In this document: piece after piece, positions 13,850 to 21,463 of the stretch
How positions within the stretch are numbered: the first letter of the stretch is position 1
Layout: each line of letters begins with the position of its first letter
From: Clostridia bacterium
GTDB lineage: Bacteria; Bacillota_A; Clostridia; Christensenellales; CAG-138
Direction of reading: 5' to 3'
Length of the DNA stretch: 27,487 bases
Assembly (NCBI GenBank): GCA_017459315.1
Contig: JAFUDD010000154.1
Location: forward strand, 1-27,487
The notes under the pieces: generated by a model
What the model was told of the DNA's origin: nothing
The model's database searches: none
The model's input: the letters and a program-made list of their open reading frames with translations, nothing else
Made by a program: the position numbers and the translations under genes

Positions 13850-14968
13850 ATGAACGTCACCCCCGAAATTATGGCAAAGGCAAAAGCCATTTTGAAAACC
13901 GAAGTCTCCGAGCCGGTGCTGCGGCTGCTGCTGGAAAAGATTCCGAGCGAGGAGATCATGACAATGTCGCTGAGCATGATGGAGGATCACATTCGAACCG
14001 CGCCCGCCGGTACGCCGGAGCAGACGGTTGCGTACATCATGCAGAAAATGAAAAAGCTGTCCGACGCCCGTAAGGAGGATACGCCGGGCAATTCGAAACA
14101 GTTTACGCGGAAGTATTTCGACAGTATATGGCTCGAACAGCGGCTGATGCACGCCAAGATGCCGGACACGGCCCTGACGCTGGTCGGCGAGACATTCGCG
14201 TCCCCGATCATGACCGCCGCGCTGTCGCATCTGAATCTGTATATCCCGAACCGGGAAAGCCCGATGGTCAGCATGGCCGCCGCCGCCAAGGAAGCGGGCA
14301 TTGTGCATTGGGTCGGCATGTGCGAAGACGAGGAATTTGACGAAATCGCCGCAACCGGCGCGCGCATTATCCGCATCATCAAGCCCTATGCGGATGAGGA
14401 AAAGACGCTTCGCCAGATCAAGCACACCGAAGAAAGCGGCGCGCTGGCGGTCGGTCTCGACATCGACCATACGTTCGACGAGGACGGCGAGCTGGATGTG
14501 GTGCGCGGTGAGCCGATGGCGATCCGCTCCGCCGAAACGCTGCGGCGCTATATCGAATCCACCTCCCTGCCGTTTGTGATCAAGGGCGTTTTGAGCGTGC
14601 AGGACGCGCTTGCCTGTGCCGAGATCGGCGCAAAGGGCATCATGGTTTCGAGCCACGGCGGAAGGATGAAGTTTGCCGTGCCGCCGCTGATGGTGCTGCC
14701 CGAGATCGCAAAGGCGGTCGGCGGCAAGATGGAGATCTTTGCGGACGGCGGCGTTACTTCCGGCGCGGATGTATATAAGGCGTTGGCGCTCGGCGCGAAC
14801 GCGGTCGGCGTCGGGAACCACTTTATCCCGCTTGTCGCACAGGGCGGCAGTGCGGCGGTGGCAAACCGCATCAAGGAAATGACAAAGGAACTCAAGGGCT
14901 TCATGGCCAATACCGGCGTTGCCGATACCCGTTCCTTTGACCCGACGGTTTTGCACTTTCAGCGATAA
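13850..14968 (+). CDS. FMN-dependent alpha-hydroxy-acid dehydrogenase/oxidase-like protein
   Basis: A 372-residue FMN_dh TIM-barrel protein. Key residues of the family are present: K245 (VIKG), H269 and R272 in SSHGGR (family SNHGGR), and the FMN-phosphate region FADGGVTSGADVYKALALGA (about 294-313). The arginine normally following DGGV is T here. The N-terminal 85 residues are helical and longer than in lactate or glycolate oxidases, while RKYFDSIW...TFASPIMTAALSHL covers the first strands. The reaction would be oxidation of an alpha-hydroxy acid to a keto acid with FMN. AGGAGG-type site precedes the start. In an operon with sugar dehydrogenase and isomerases it may oxidise an aldonate or similar intermediate, but the substrate is unknown. 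Confidence 0.82.
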   Translation: MNVTPEIMAKAKAILKTEVSEPVLRLLLEKIPSEEIMTMSLSMMEDHIRTAPAGTPEQTVAYIMQKMKKLSDARKEDTPGNSKQFTRKYFDSIWLEQRLMHAKMPDTALTLVGETFASPIMTAALSHLNLYIPNRESPMVSMAAAAKEAGIVHWVGMCEDEEFDEIAATGARIIRIIKPYADEEKTLRQIKHTEESGALAVGLDIDHTFDEDGELDVVRGEPMAIRSAETLRRYIESTSLPFVIKGVLSVQDALACAEIGAKGIMVSSHGGRMKFAVPPLMVLPEIAKAVGGKMEIFADGGVTSGADVYKALALGANAVGVGNHFIPLVAQGGSAAVANRIKEMTKELKGFMANTGVADTRSFDPTVLHFQR

Positions 14969-14980
14969 GGAGGCAACGCC

Positions 14981-16024
14981 ATGCTGAACATCGGCATCAT
15001 CGGCTGCGGCAAGATCGCGCAGGTACGGCATATCCCCGAATATGCGGACAATCCAAACTGCACGCTCGCGGGCTTTTTCGATCCCGTCGGTTCCCGTGCG
15101 AAAGAAATGGCAACAAAGTACGGCGGCAAGGCGTATGCGGCGGCGGAAGAACTGCTTGCCGATCCCGAGATCGACGCGGTCTCCGTCTGCGCTGCAAATT
15201 TTGCCCACGCGGAACTGACGATCAAGGCGCTTCGTGCGGGCAAGCACGTCCTTTGCGAAAAGCCCATGGCGGTCACGATGGCGGACTGCGAGGAAATGGT
15301 GCGCGTTGCCAAGGAAACCGGCAAGCGCCTGATGATCGGACAGAATCAGCGGCTCACAAAGGCGCACGAATTGGCAAAGAAGCTGATTGCCGACGGCGAG
15401 ATCGGAACCGTTCTCACGTTCCGCACGACCTTCGGTCACGGCGGCCCGGAAACATGGAGCATCACGCCGGGCAGCAATACGTGGTTCTTCGACAAGACCA
15501 AGGCCGCGATGGGCGCTATGGCGGACCTCGGTATCCATAAAACCGACCTTATCCAGTACCTGCTCGGGCAGAAGGTCGTTCGGGTCAGCGCCAAGCTCAC
15601 GACGCTCGATAAGCGCGGCGCGGTCGGGGGCTTGATCGGCGTGGACGACAATGCGATCTGCCTCTATGAAATGTCCGGCGGCGCCGTCGGCACTATGACG
15701 GCAAGCTGGACGTATTATGCCGCGGAGGACAACTCCACCGTGCTTTACGGCACCGAGGGCGAAATTCGCGTGTATGACGATCCCGACCACTCCGTCGTGC
15801 TTCGGAAGAAGGGCGGAAAGTTGCAGTTCTTCGATGTGGAGCAGATCCAGACAAACGACAACCAAACCAAGTCCGGCGTGATCGACCTGTGGATCGACTG
15901 TCTGCAAAAGGGCGAGGAATCCCCGATCAGCGGCGAATCGGTGCTCTCCGCGATGCGCGCGGTGTTTGCGGCGATTGAAAGCAGCGAAACGGGCAGGGCC
16001 GTGGATATTCCCGAGAATCGGTAA
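14981..16024 (+). CDS. Gfo/Idh/MocA-family NAD(P)-dependent oxidoreductase
   Basis: A 347-residue enzyme. The N-terminal Rossmann domain has G7-x-G-x-x (IGIIGCGKIA), and the family EKP motif is E93-K94-P95 (LCEKPMAVT). The C-terminal alpha/beta domain carries the substrate-site pair D182 and H186 (ADLGIHKTD). Members oxidise or reduce sugars, inositols and glycosides at a ring hydroxyl. AAGGAGG precedes the start, 12 bases after the previous stop. Length is normal. It is the probable NAD-dependent oxidation step of the operon; oxidation of a glycoside at C3 before cleavage is known for some relatives next to TIM-barrel partners, but cannot be shown here. Confidence 0.92.
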   Translation: MLNIGIIGCGKIAQVRHIPEYADNPNCTLAGFFDPVGSRAKEMATKYGGKAYAAAEELLADPEIDAVSVCAANFAHAELTIKALRAGKHVLCEKPMAVTMADCEEMVRVAKETGKRLMIGQNQRLTKAHELAKKLIADGEIGTVLTFRTTFGHGGPETWSITPGSNTWFFDKTKAAMGAMADLGIHKTDLIQYLLGQKVVRVSAKLTTLDKRGAVGGLIGVDDNAICLYEMSGGAVGTMTASWTYYAAEDNSTVLYGTEGEIRVYDDPDHSVVLRKKGGKLQFFDVEQIQTNDNQTKSGVIDLWIDCLQKGEESPISGESVLSAMRAVFAAIESSETGRAVDIPENR

Positions 16025-16036
16025 GGAGGAAGCGAT

Positions 16037-16756
16037 ATGTTTTCATTCGGTTTGCTGACCGCCATCCTGGACGGATGGACGTTTGAACAGGCGGTGGATA
16101 TCGCCGCCGATATGGGCTTTGCGTGCCTGGAGGTCGCCTGCTGGCCGGCGGGCAAGGCCGAGCGCCGCTATGCGGGCGTAAGCCACATCGACGCCGAGCA
16201 CGTGTTGACGGACGACGCCTATGCAGAGCATGTCAAGGCGTATCCGCAAAGCAAGGGCATCCATATTTCCTCGCTTGCGTACTACCCGAATCCGCTCGAT
16301 CCAAACACCGAAAAGAGCGCCGCGGCGATTGCGCATCTGAAAGCGCTGATCCTTGCGTCGGAAAAGCTCGGCGTGAATATGGTGACAACTTTTATCGGCC
16401 GTGACCAGTATAAGACCGTGGAGGAAAACATCGAACTCTTTCAGAAGGTCTGGCCGCCGATCCTTCAACTGGCGGAGGAGCACGGCGTCAGGATCGCGAT
16501 CGAGAACTGCCCGATGCTGTTCGGTCCCGACCAATGGCCGGGCGGACAGAACCTGATGTGCACACCCGCGATCTTCCGCAAGCTGTTTGCGCTTTGCCCG
16601 AGCCCCAACTTCGGCCTGAACTTCGACCCGAGCCATTATGGTTACACCGGCGACGCGGTGATCGAGGTCGAGGACAAGGCGTTTGAAGGCAGCAAGGCGG
16701 ATGTGCTTACATCCATCCGCCTTTCCAAACGGTACTTGGACAACTTTGTTGTGTGA
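16037..16756 (+). CDS. TIM-barrel sugar isomerase/epimerase-like protein with apparent internal deletion
   Basis: A 239-residue member of the xylose-isomerase-like TIM-barrel superfamily. E156 (IAIENCPM) and D197/H200 (NFDPSH) are in place, and the C-terminal piece VIEVEDKAFEGS...SKRYL is typical of full-length relatives of about 300 residues. Between NFDPSH and that piece I would expect about 60-70 residues carrying the HxKD strand and following barrel elements. Here NFDPSH runs straight into YGYTGDAVIEVEDKA (join at about 16637), in frame. The barrel would lack one or two strands and a metal-binding histidine, so activity is doubtful. AAGGAGG precedes the start. Last gene of the operon; an IS30-like relic begins within a few bases of the stop. 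Confidence 0.8.
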   Translation: MFSFGLLTAILDGWTFEQAVDIAADMGFACLEVACWPAGKAERRYAGVSHIDAEHVLTDDAYAEHVKAYPQSKGIHISSLAYYPNPLDPNTEKSAAAIAHLKALILASEKLGVNMVTTFIGRDQYKTVEENIELFQKVWPPILQLAEEHGVRIAIENCPMLFGPDQWPGGQNLMCTPAIFRKLFALCPSPNFGLNFDPSHYGYTGDAVIEVEDKAFEGSKADVLTSIRLSKRYLDNFVV

Positions 16757-16760
16757 TGCT

Positions 16761-16989
16761 ATACTGGCCGTATATCCATCGGCAGATCGTACTCGTTGAA
16801 GGAAGCGCTTTCCCCCACAGTATGTTTGCAATCTGTTCCGGCGACCATGCTTGAAGCAGTTTCGACTTGATATAATCCTGCTTTGTCGGATCCTGAAACA
16901 TCCCTCGTTCAGTGTCGCCGGACTCTATTCTACCAGAGATCCATATGGACTTCTTCTTCCGTCGTTGCACTTGACAGTATCATTCATCC
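16761..16989 (-). pseudogene. Relic of an IS30-family element (N-terminal transposase fragment)
   Basis: On the minus strand residues such as DYIKSKLLQAWSPEQIANIL and STICRWIYGQ match the conserved 'GWSPEQI...TIYRWIY' DNA-binding part of IS30-family transposases. The catalytic DDE domain is absent: the similarity stops at about 16761, beside the TIM-barrel gene stop. The sequence toward 16989 (ATGAATGATACTGTCAAGTG on the minus strand) is shared with a second site at 26974, so it is probably the element's outer end. The frame is broken between that end and the fragment. The element is dead. Confidence 0.75.
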
Positions 16990-16990
16990 A

Positions 16991-17021
16991 TAAAAAAGAA
17001 GAACCGCTTTCGCGGTTCTTC
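16991..17021 (-). terminator. Intrinsic terminator of upp
   Basis: A perfect 10-bp stem GAAGAACCGC/GCGGTTCTTC with a GAAA loop, followed by TTTTTTA on the minus strand. Confidence 0.93.
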
Positions 17022-17036
17022 CTGCGTATGCGTTTG

Positions 17037-17675
17037 TTACTTCGTGCCGAAGATACGGTCGCCCGCGTCGCCGAGGCCGGGAACGATGTAGGCGTGGTCG
17101 TTGAGCTTTTCGTCGAGCGCCGCGCAGTAGAGCTTGATGTTCGGGTGGTCGCCCATGACGCGCTCAACGCCGGGCTTGGCCGCGATCAGGCATACGAGGC
17201 GGATATCCTTGCAGCCGTAGCGATTTTCGAGAATGTCGATCGTCGCGGTGAGGCTGCCGCCGGTGGCAAACATCGGCTCGAGAACGATAACGGTGCTTTC
17301 GGCTACGTCCGCGGGCAGCTTGCAGTAGTATTCCACGGGCTCATGCGTTTCCGGATGGCGATAGAGACCGATGTGGCCGACGCGTGCATTCGGGAGCAGC
17401 TCCGTAACGCCTTCGACCATGCCGAGACCTGCGCGGAGAATCGGAACGAGCGAGATCTTCTTGTCGGACAGAACCTTGGTCTTGGTGACGGCGATCGGGG
17501 TTTCGATCTCGGTCTCGACAAGCTCAAAGTCCTTGGTGACCTCGTACACCATCAGCATCGCCAGCTCCTTCACGAGCGTGCGGAAATCCTTCGTGCCGGT
17601 GTTCTTGTCGCGCAGAAGGGAGATCTTGTGCTGAATCAGCGGATGATCAAATACGAATACGTTTTCAGACTGCAT
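17037..17675 (-). CDS. upp: Uracil phosphoribosyltransferase
   Basis: A 212-residue salvage enzyme making UMP from uracil and PRPP. The PRPP site reads E133-P-M-F-A-T-G-G140 (family D/E-P-M-L-A-T-G-G), the N-terminal region [14 protein letters not shown] (77-90) is diagnostic, and the uracil-binding C-terminal region [16 protein letters not shown] is complete. AAAGGAG precedes the start. It is a single-gene unit with a good promoter and terminator, divergent from serC. Length is normal for the family. Confidence 0.96.
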   Translation of the reverse strand: MQSENVFVFDHPLIQHKISLLRDKNTGTKDFRTLVKELAMLMVYEVTKDFELVETEIETPIAVTKTKVLSDKKISLVPILRAGLGMVEGVTELLPNARVGHIGLYRHPETHEPVEYYCKLPADVAESTVIVLEPMFATGGSLTATIDILENRYGCKDIRLVCLIAAKPGVERVMGDHPNIKLYCAALDEKLNDHAYIVPGLGDAGDRIFGTK

Positions 17676-17701
17676 AACAAAACTCCTTTAGAATTTTTTT
17701 C

Positions 17702-17730
17702 AGTATACCATATTTCCCTTGTCCGTGCAA
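17702..17730 (-). promoter_or_regulatory. Promoter of upp
   Basis: On the minus strand -35 TTGCAC (17730-17725), 17 bp, -10 TATACT (17707-17702), about 27 bases before the start codon. Confidence 0.8.
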
Positions 17731-17809
17731 CGGCTTTTTACAAAGTTCTGCATTTTTTACGGCGCCGCGCGCGAAAACCGGCCCCTTACGGCGGCATGAC
17801 GGAACGTTC

Positions 17810-17849
17810 CTAAATTATTTTTGTATATCCTAAAATATTTTTGCTTTTG
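17810..17849 (+). repeat. Imperfect 20-bp tandem repeat upstream of serC
   Basis: CCTAAATTATTTTTGTATAT is followed directly by CCTAAAATATTTTTGCTTTT. The AT-rich pair sits just upstream of the serC -35 box and could act as an UP-like element or operator. Confidence 0.45.
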
Positions 17850-17852
17850 CGG

Positions 17853-17881
17853 TTGCTTTTTCTTGGCAAACGCGTTACAAT
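17853..17881 (+). promoter_or_regulatory. Promoter of serC-serA
   Basis: -35 TTGCTT (17853-17858), 17 bp, -10 TACAAT (17876-17881), about 52 bases before the start codon. Confidence 0.65.
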
Positions 17882-17933
17882 GCAGGTAAAGAGGGGGTAA
17901 AGCCCCGATAATACCAAGATAAAGGAGTTTTGT

Positions 17934-19022
17934 ATGAAGTACGATCGCGTATACAACTTTTCGGCCGGTCCCGCCACGATGCCGGTGGAGGTCCTTGAGG
18001 AGATCGCTGCGGAGATGCTGAACTATCGCGGCAGCGGCATGTGCGTCATGGAAATGTCGCACCGCTCCAAGGTGTTCCAGCAGATCATCGACGAAGCCGA
18101 AGCCGATCTGCGGCAGCTCATGCACATTCCGGACAACTATAAGGTTCTGTTCATCCAGGGCGGCGCGACGCTCGAATTCTCGATGATCCCGATCAACCTT
18201 TGCAAGAACGGCGTGTTCGACTATATCGTGACCGGCGCGTGGTCCAAGAAGGCCGCGACCGAGGCGAAGAAGTTCGGCAAGGTCAACGTGATCGCATCGA
18301 GCGAGGATCGCAACTACAGCTACATTCCGGACTGCTCCGATCTTCCGATCGACGACGATGCGGACTATGTCTACATCTGCGAAAATGAGACGATCCACGG
18401 CACGACCTATCCGAAGCTCCCGAACACCAAGGGCAAGATCCTTGTGTCCGACCAGTCGAGCATGTTCCTCTCCAAGCCCTGCAACGTGTCCGATTACGGC
18501 CTGATCTACGGCGGCGTGCAGAAGAACGTCGGCCCGGCGGGCCTGGCCATCGTGATCATCCGCGAGGATCTGATCCGTGCCGATATCGACCCCAAGACGC
18601 CGATCTATCTGCGGTTCGACACGCATGCGAACGCGGGCTCGATGTACAACACGCCGAACTGCTGGGCGATCTACGTTTGCGGCAAGGTGTTCAAGTACCT
18701 GCTGAAAAACGGCGGTCTCGAGGCCATGCATCAGCGGAATTTGGACAAGGCCAAGGTCATGTATGACTTCCTCGACCAAAGCAAGCTGTTCCATGGCACG
18801 GTCGAAAAGCAGGATCGCTCGCTGATGAACATTCCGTTTGTCACCGGCGACAAGGACAAGGATGCAGCGGTCGTTGCGGCGACCAAGGCGGCGGGCTTCG
18901 ATAACCTCAAGGGCCACAAGAGCGTCGGCGGTCTGCGCGCGTCGATCTACAACGCCATGCCCAAGGAGGGCGTGGAGGCGCTCGTCGAATTCCTGAAGAA
19001 ATACGAAGCCGAAAACGCGTAA
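17934..19022 (+). CDS. serC: Phosphoserine aminotransferase
   Basis: A 362-residue class-V PLP aminotransferase converting 3-phosphohydroxypyruvate to phosphoserine. The opening YNFSAGPATMP (7-17), the MSHRS substrate motif (41-45), the cofactor-contacting DQSS (173-176) and the PLP lysine K197 in GGVQKNVG are all present, at normal length. AAAGGAG precedes the start. serA follows 13 bases downstream in the same operon, giving two consecutive steps of serine synthesis from 3-phosphoglycerate. The third step (serB) is not in the window. Confidence 0.97.
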   Translation: MKYDRVYNFSAGPATMPVEVLEEIAAEMLNYRGSGMCVMEMSHRSKVFQQIIDEAEADLRQLMHIPDNYKVLFIQGGATLEFSMIPINLCKNGVFDYIVTGAWSKKAATEAKKFGKVNVIASSEDRNYSYIPDCSDLPIDDDADYVYICENETIHGTTYPKLPNTKGKILVSDQSSMFLSKPCNVSDYGLIYGGVQKNVGPAGLAIVIIREDLIRADIDPKTPIYLRFDTHANAGSMYNTPNCWAIYVCGKVFKYLLKNGGLEAMHQRNLDKAKVMYDFLDQSKLFHGTVEKQDRSLMNIPFVTGDKDKDAAVVAATKAAGFDNLKGHKSVGGLRASIYNAMPKEGVEALVEFLKKYEAENA

Positions 19023-19035
19023 GGAGGACACACGC

Positions 19036-19956
19036 ATGTTGAAGATTTTAGCATCCGACGGTATGGAAAAAGGCGCGGTTGCCGCGCTCGAAGCAAAGGG
19101 CTGTGTCGTCGATCAGCAGTTCTATGATCCCGAAGCGTTGAAGGAAGCCGTCAAGCAGTATGATGTGCTTGTCGTGCGCTCCGCGACCAAGGTGCGTGCG
19201 CCGCACATCGACGCGGCGAAGGAAGCCGGCAAGCTGAAGCTGATCATTCGCGGCGGCGTCGGCGTGGACAATATCGACGTGAAATATGCCGAGGAGAACG
19301 GCATCACGGTGCGCAACACCCCGCGCGCCAGCTCCCAGTCCGTCGCGGAATTGGCGCTCGGTCACATGTTTGCCTGCGCGCGGTTCCTGTCGATTGCGGG
19401 GCATACGATGCGCGAGGATAAATGGGAAAAGAAAGCCTACGGCAAGGGCATTGAGCTGCAGGGCAGAACGCTCGGCATCATCGGCTTCGGCCGGATCGGG
19501 CAGCACCTCGGCATTATGGCGAAGGCCATCGGCATGAACGTGATCGCCTACGATATCTACCACATCGAGGGCATCGAAGAAAAGCTCGGCATCCCGTACG
19601 TCGAAATGGACGAGCTTTTGGCTAAGTCCGATTTCATCAGCGTCCATGCCCCGGCAGTGGACGGCGGCGCGATCATCAATGCCGACACGATTGCCAAGAT
19701 GAAGGACGGCGTTTGCATTATCAATACCTCCCGCGGCAAGAACCTCGATGAGGACGCCCTTTTAGCGGGGCTCGAATCCGGCAAGGTTCGCGCGGCGGGC
19801 CTTGACGTATTTGCCACCGAGCCGAGCCAGAACCACGCGCTCTATTCGCACCCGATGGTGTCCTGCACGCCGCACATCGGCGCGGCCACCGGCGAGGCCC
19901 AAAAGCGCATCGGCGCGGAGATCGTGGATATTATTACAAAGCAGTTCAATCTGTAA
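19036..19956 (+). CDS. serA: D-3-phosphoglycerate dehydrogenase, short form without ACT domain
   Basis: A 306-residue D-2-hydroxyacid dehydrogenase. It has R72-G-G-V-G-V-D-N (substrate and NAD contacts), the NAD site G150-F-G-R-I-G155, the aspartate pocket AYD further on, the catalytic arginine in NTSRG, and the acid-histidine pair in EPSQ and TPHIGAAT. It ends soon after the second substrate-domain segment, so the regulatory ACT or ASB domains of long SerA forms are absent; serine feedback inhibition through ACT is therefore unlikely. AAGGAGG precedes the start. Pairing with serC supports the SerA assignment over other hydroxyacid dehydrogenases. Confidence 0.93.
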   Translation: MLKILASDGMEKGAVAALEAKGCVVDQQFYDPEALKEAVKQYDVLVVRSATKVRAPHIDAAKEAGKLKLIIRGGVGVDNIDVKYAEENGITVRNTPRASSQSVAELALGHMFACARFLSIAGHTMREDKWEKKAYGKGIELQGRTLGIIGFGRIGQHLGIMAKAIGMNVIAYDIYHIEGIEEKLGIPYVEMDELLAKSDFISVHAPAVDGGAIINADTIAKMKDGVCIINTSRGKNLDEDALLAGLESGKVRAAGLDVFATEPSQNHALYSHPMVSCTPHIGAATGEAQKRIGAEIVDIITKQFNL

Positions 19957-19969
19957 GACCGAACATACC

Positions 19970-20000
19970 AAAGGCAGCCTCATAACGGGGCTGCCTTTTC
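19970..20000 (+). terminator. Terminator between serA and the convergent GH43 gene
   Basis: A 9-bp stem AAGGCAGCC/GGCTGCCTT (19971-19979 with 19989-19997) followed by TTTTC on the plus strand. It has AAA on the other side, so it may also act for the minus-strand gene. Confidence 0.85.
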
Positions 20001-20008
20001 TGTTGCGG

Positions 20009-21436
20009 TTAAGCCAATGTGAAGGATAGAAAATCGAACGCGCCGCGGCCGGCGTAGCGGAAGCAGAGCGCCTGTTCGCCGTCCGGCAGGGCAACATCTG
20101 TGGAGAAGGTCGTCCAAGCCTTTGCGGGGGAAAGGCGGATCGAACCGAGCGCCTCGGCGTTTGGAGCGGCCAGGATCGTAAGCTGCCCCGCCGCTGTGCC
20201 GCGCACGGTGACGGAGACGGACGTTGTACCGTCGAAGCGGAAGTATTTGTATACCGCCGTCATGCCATCCCTTGCGTTTTTGATGTACGGCTGCGGCGCT
20301 TCGCCCTCGCCCGGTGCGCGATCCGGTTCGTCCTGCGTGATGTACGGATGGCGGCGGCCCATCGCAAGCGGATGCGAGATCGTCGGCGTATGCTTGCCGT
20401 AGAGTCGGCAGCAGATCGCGGCGGGGTACGTGCCGCGCCCCTCGAGCGGACCGCCGTTCAGACCGCAGCTTGTCAAAAGCGCCTGCGGGATCGTGCCGTC
20501 CGGCAGAATTGTGACCCGCTCCGCGCAGCCTTGGCGGGAGAACATCGTGCGGTTGGTCTGCCGGTGGTAGAAGATATAATACTGCCCGTTGATGCACTCC
20601 AGGCCGCCGTGGTTGTTGCCGTAGGTGTTGAACGGTCTGCTGCCCGCTATCGGCAGCATATCCGCGTTCGACACAAGCACGCCGCCGTAGCGGAAGCCGC
20701 CGTCGGGACGGTCGCTGACCGCATAGCACAGCTCATGCAGCGCGACCGAGGAATAGACCAGATAGTATTTGCCGTGAATCTTTCGGATCGAGCTTGCCTC
20801 GAAAAACTCGTGTCCTAAAAAGGTCGTTCCCTGCGCTTCGCCGAGCAGCGGCAGCAGCTTTTTCGGCTCGGTTTTGAGCGTGAGCATATCGGGTTCGAGC
20901 GTCATTACGACGGACGCCTTCGGCTCCCGGCCGATGCCCGCCGTCTCCCGCGGGCCGTTGCCGGAATACAGGTATACCGTGCCGTCGTCGTCCATGAACA
21001 CACCGGGATCGAACGGGATCGTATCGCCGGGGCGCTCGCCGAGAATGCCGCCGTCCCGGTCGCGCACCACGCCGCAGAACTGATAGCGGCCAGCGGGCGT
21101 GTCGCATACCGCGACGCCGATGGACTTCACGCGATCATCCGGACAATAATAGAGGTAATACCGGTTGTCCGGCCCCTGCACCACGTCCGGCGCCCACATT
21201 TCATGCTCGCCGTGCGGCATGCGCGGATCCTGCGTCTTGCGGTAGATCACACCTTCATAGCGCCAGTCCGCAAGGTCGGTGACCGGCGCGGACCAGCAGA
21301 CGTAATCGTTCAGACAAAACCGCCTGCCGCCCGCGCGGTCATGGCTGCCGTAAAGGTAGACGCGATCCCCGAACACATGCGGTTCGCCGTCCGGGATGTA
21401 TTCATACAGCGGCAGATACGGGTTGTAAACCTGCAT
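20009..21436 (-). CDS. Glycoside hydrolase family 43 enzyme with C-terminal CBM6-like domain
   Basis: A 475-residue enzyme for removing xylose or arabinose units from plant polysaccharide fragments. The five-bladed propeller domain opens with YNPYLPLYEYIPDGEP, giving the catalytic base D16; D143 (PFDPGVF) is the pKa modulator and E213 (FFEASSI) the acid. Residues about 385-475 form a beta-sandwich resembling CBM6 (YKYFRFDG...SFTLA). No signal peptide is visible, so it acts inside the cell. AGAAGGGG precedes the start. It lies 27 bases after pepC on the same strand, with no terminator between, so the two seem co-transcribed. Xylosidase versus arabinofuranosidase cannot be decided. Confidence 0.9.
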   Translation of the reverse strand: MQVYNPYLPLYEYIPDGEPHVFGDRVYLYGSHDRAGGRRFCLNDYVCWSAPVTDLADWRYEGVIYRKTQDPRMPHGEHEMWAPDVVQGPDNRYYLYYCPDDRVKSIGVAVCDTPAGRYQFCGVVRDRDGGILGERPGDTIPFDPGVFMDDDGTVYLYSGNGPRETAGIGREPKASVVMTLEPDMLTLKTEPKKLLPLLGEAQGTTFLGHEFFEASSIRKIHGKYYLVYSSVALHELCYAVSDRPDGGFRYGGVLVSNADMLPIAGSRPFNTYGNNHGGLECINGQYYIFYHRQTNRTMFSRQGCAERVTILPDGTIPQALLTSCGLNGGPLEGRGTYPAAICCRLYGKHTPTISHPLAMGRRHPYITQDEPDRAPGEGEAPQPYIKNARDGMTAVYKYFRFDGTTSVSVTVRGTAAGQLTILAAPNAEALGSIRLSPAKAWTTFSTDVALPDGEQALCFRYAGRGAFDFLSFTLA

Positions 21437-21463
21437 AATATGCCCCTTCTCAAGGATACGTCT

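Noticed and set aside
13823..15907. A 694-residue open frame on the minus strand
   Set aside because: It lies opposite the FMN enzyme and Gfo/Idh/MocA genes, is rich in His, Arg and Asp as expected from antisense of GC-rich codons, and has no recognisable domain.
10585..16756. Canonical C-glycoside deglycosylation cluster
   Set aside because: A Gfo/Idh/MocA enzyme and TIM-barrel proteins are present, but I see no gene for the small partner subunit of the known deglycosidase, so the specific name is not supported.
17757..19037. A 426-residue open frame on the minus strand
   Set aside because: Antisense to serC and spanning the serC promoter; composition typical of a shadow frame.
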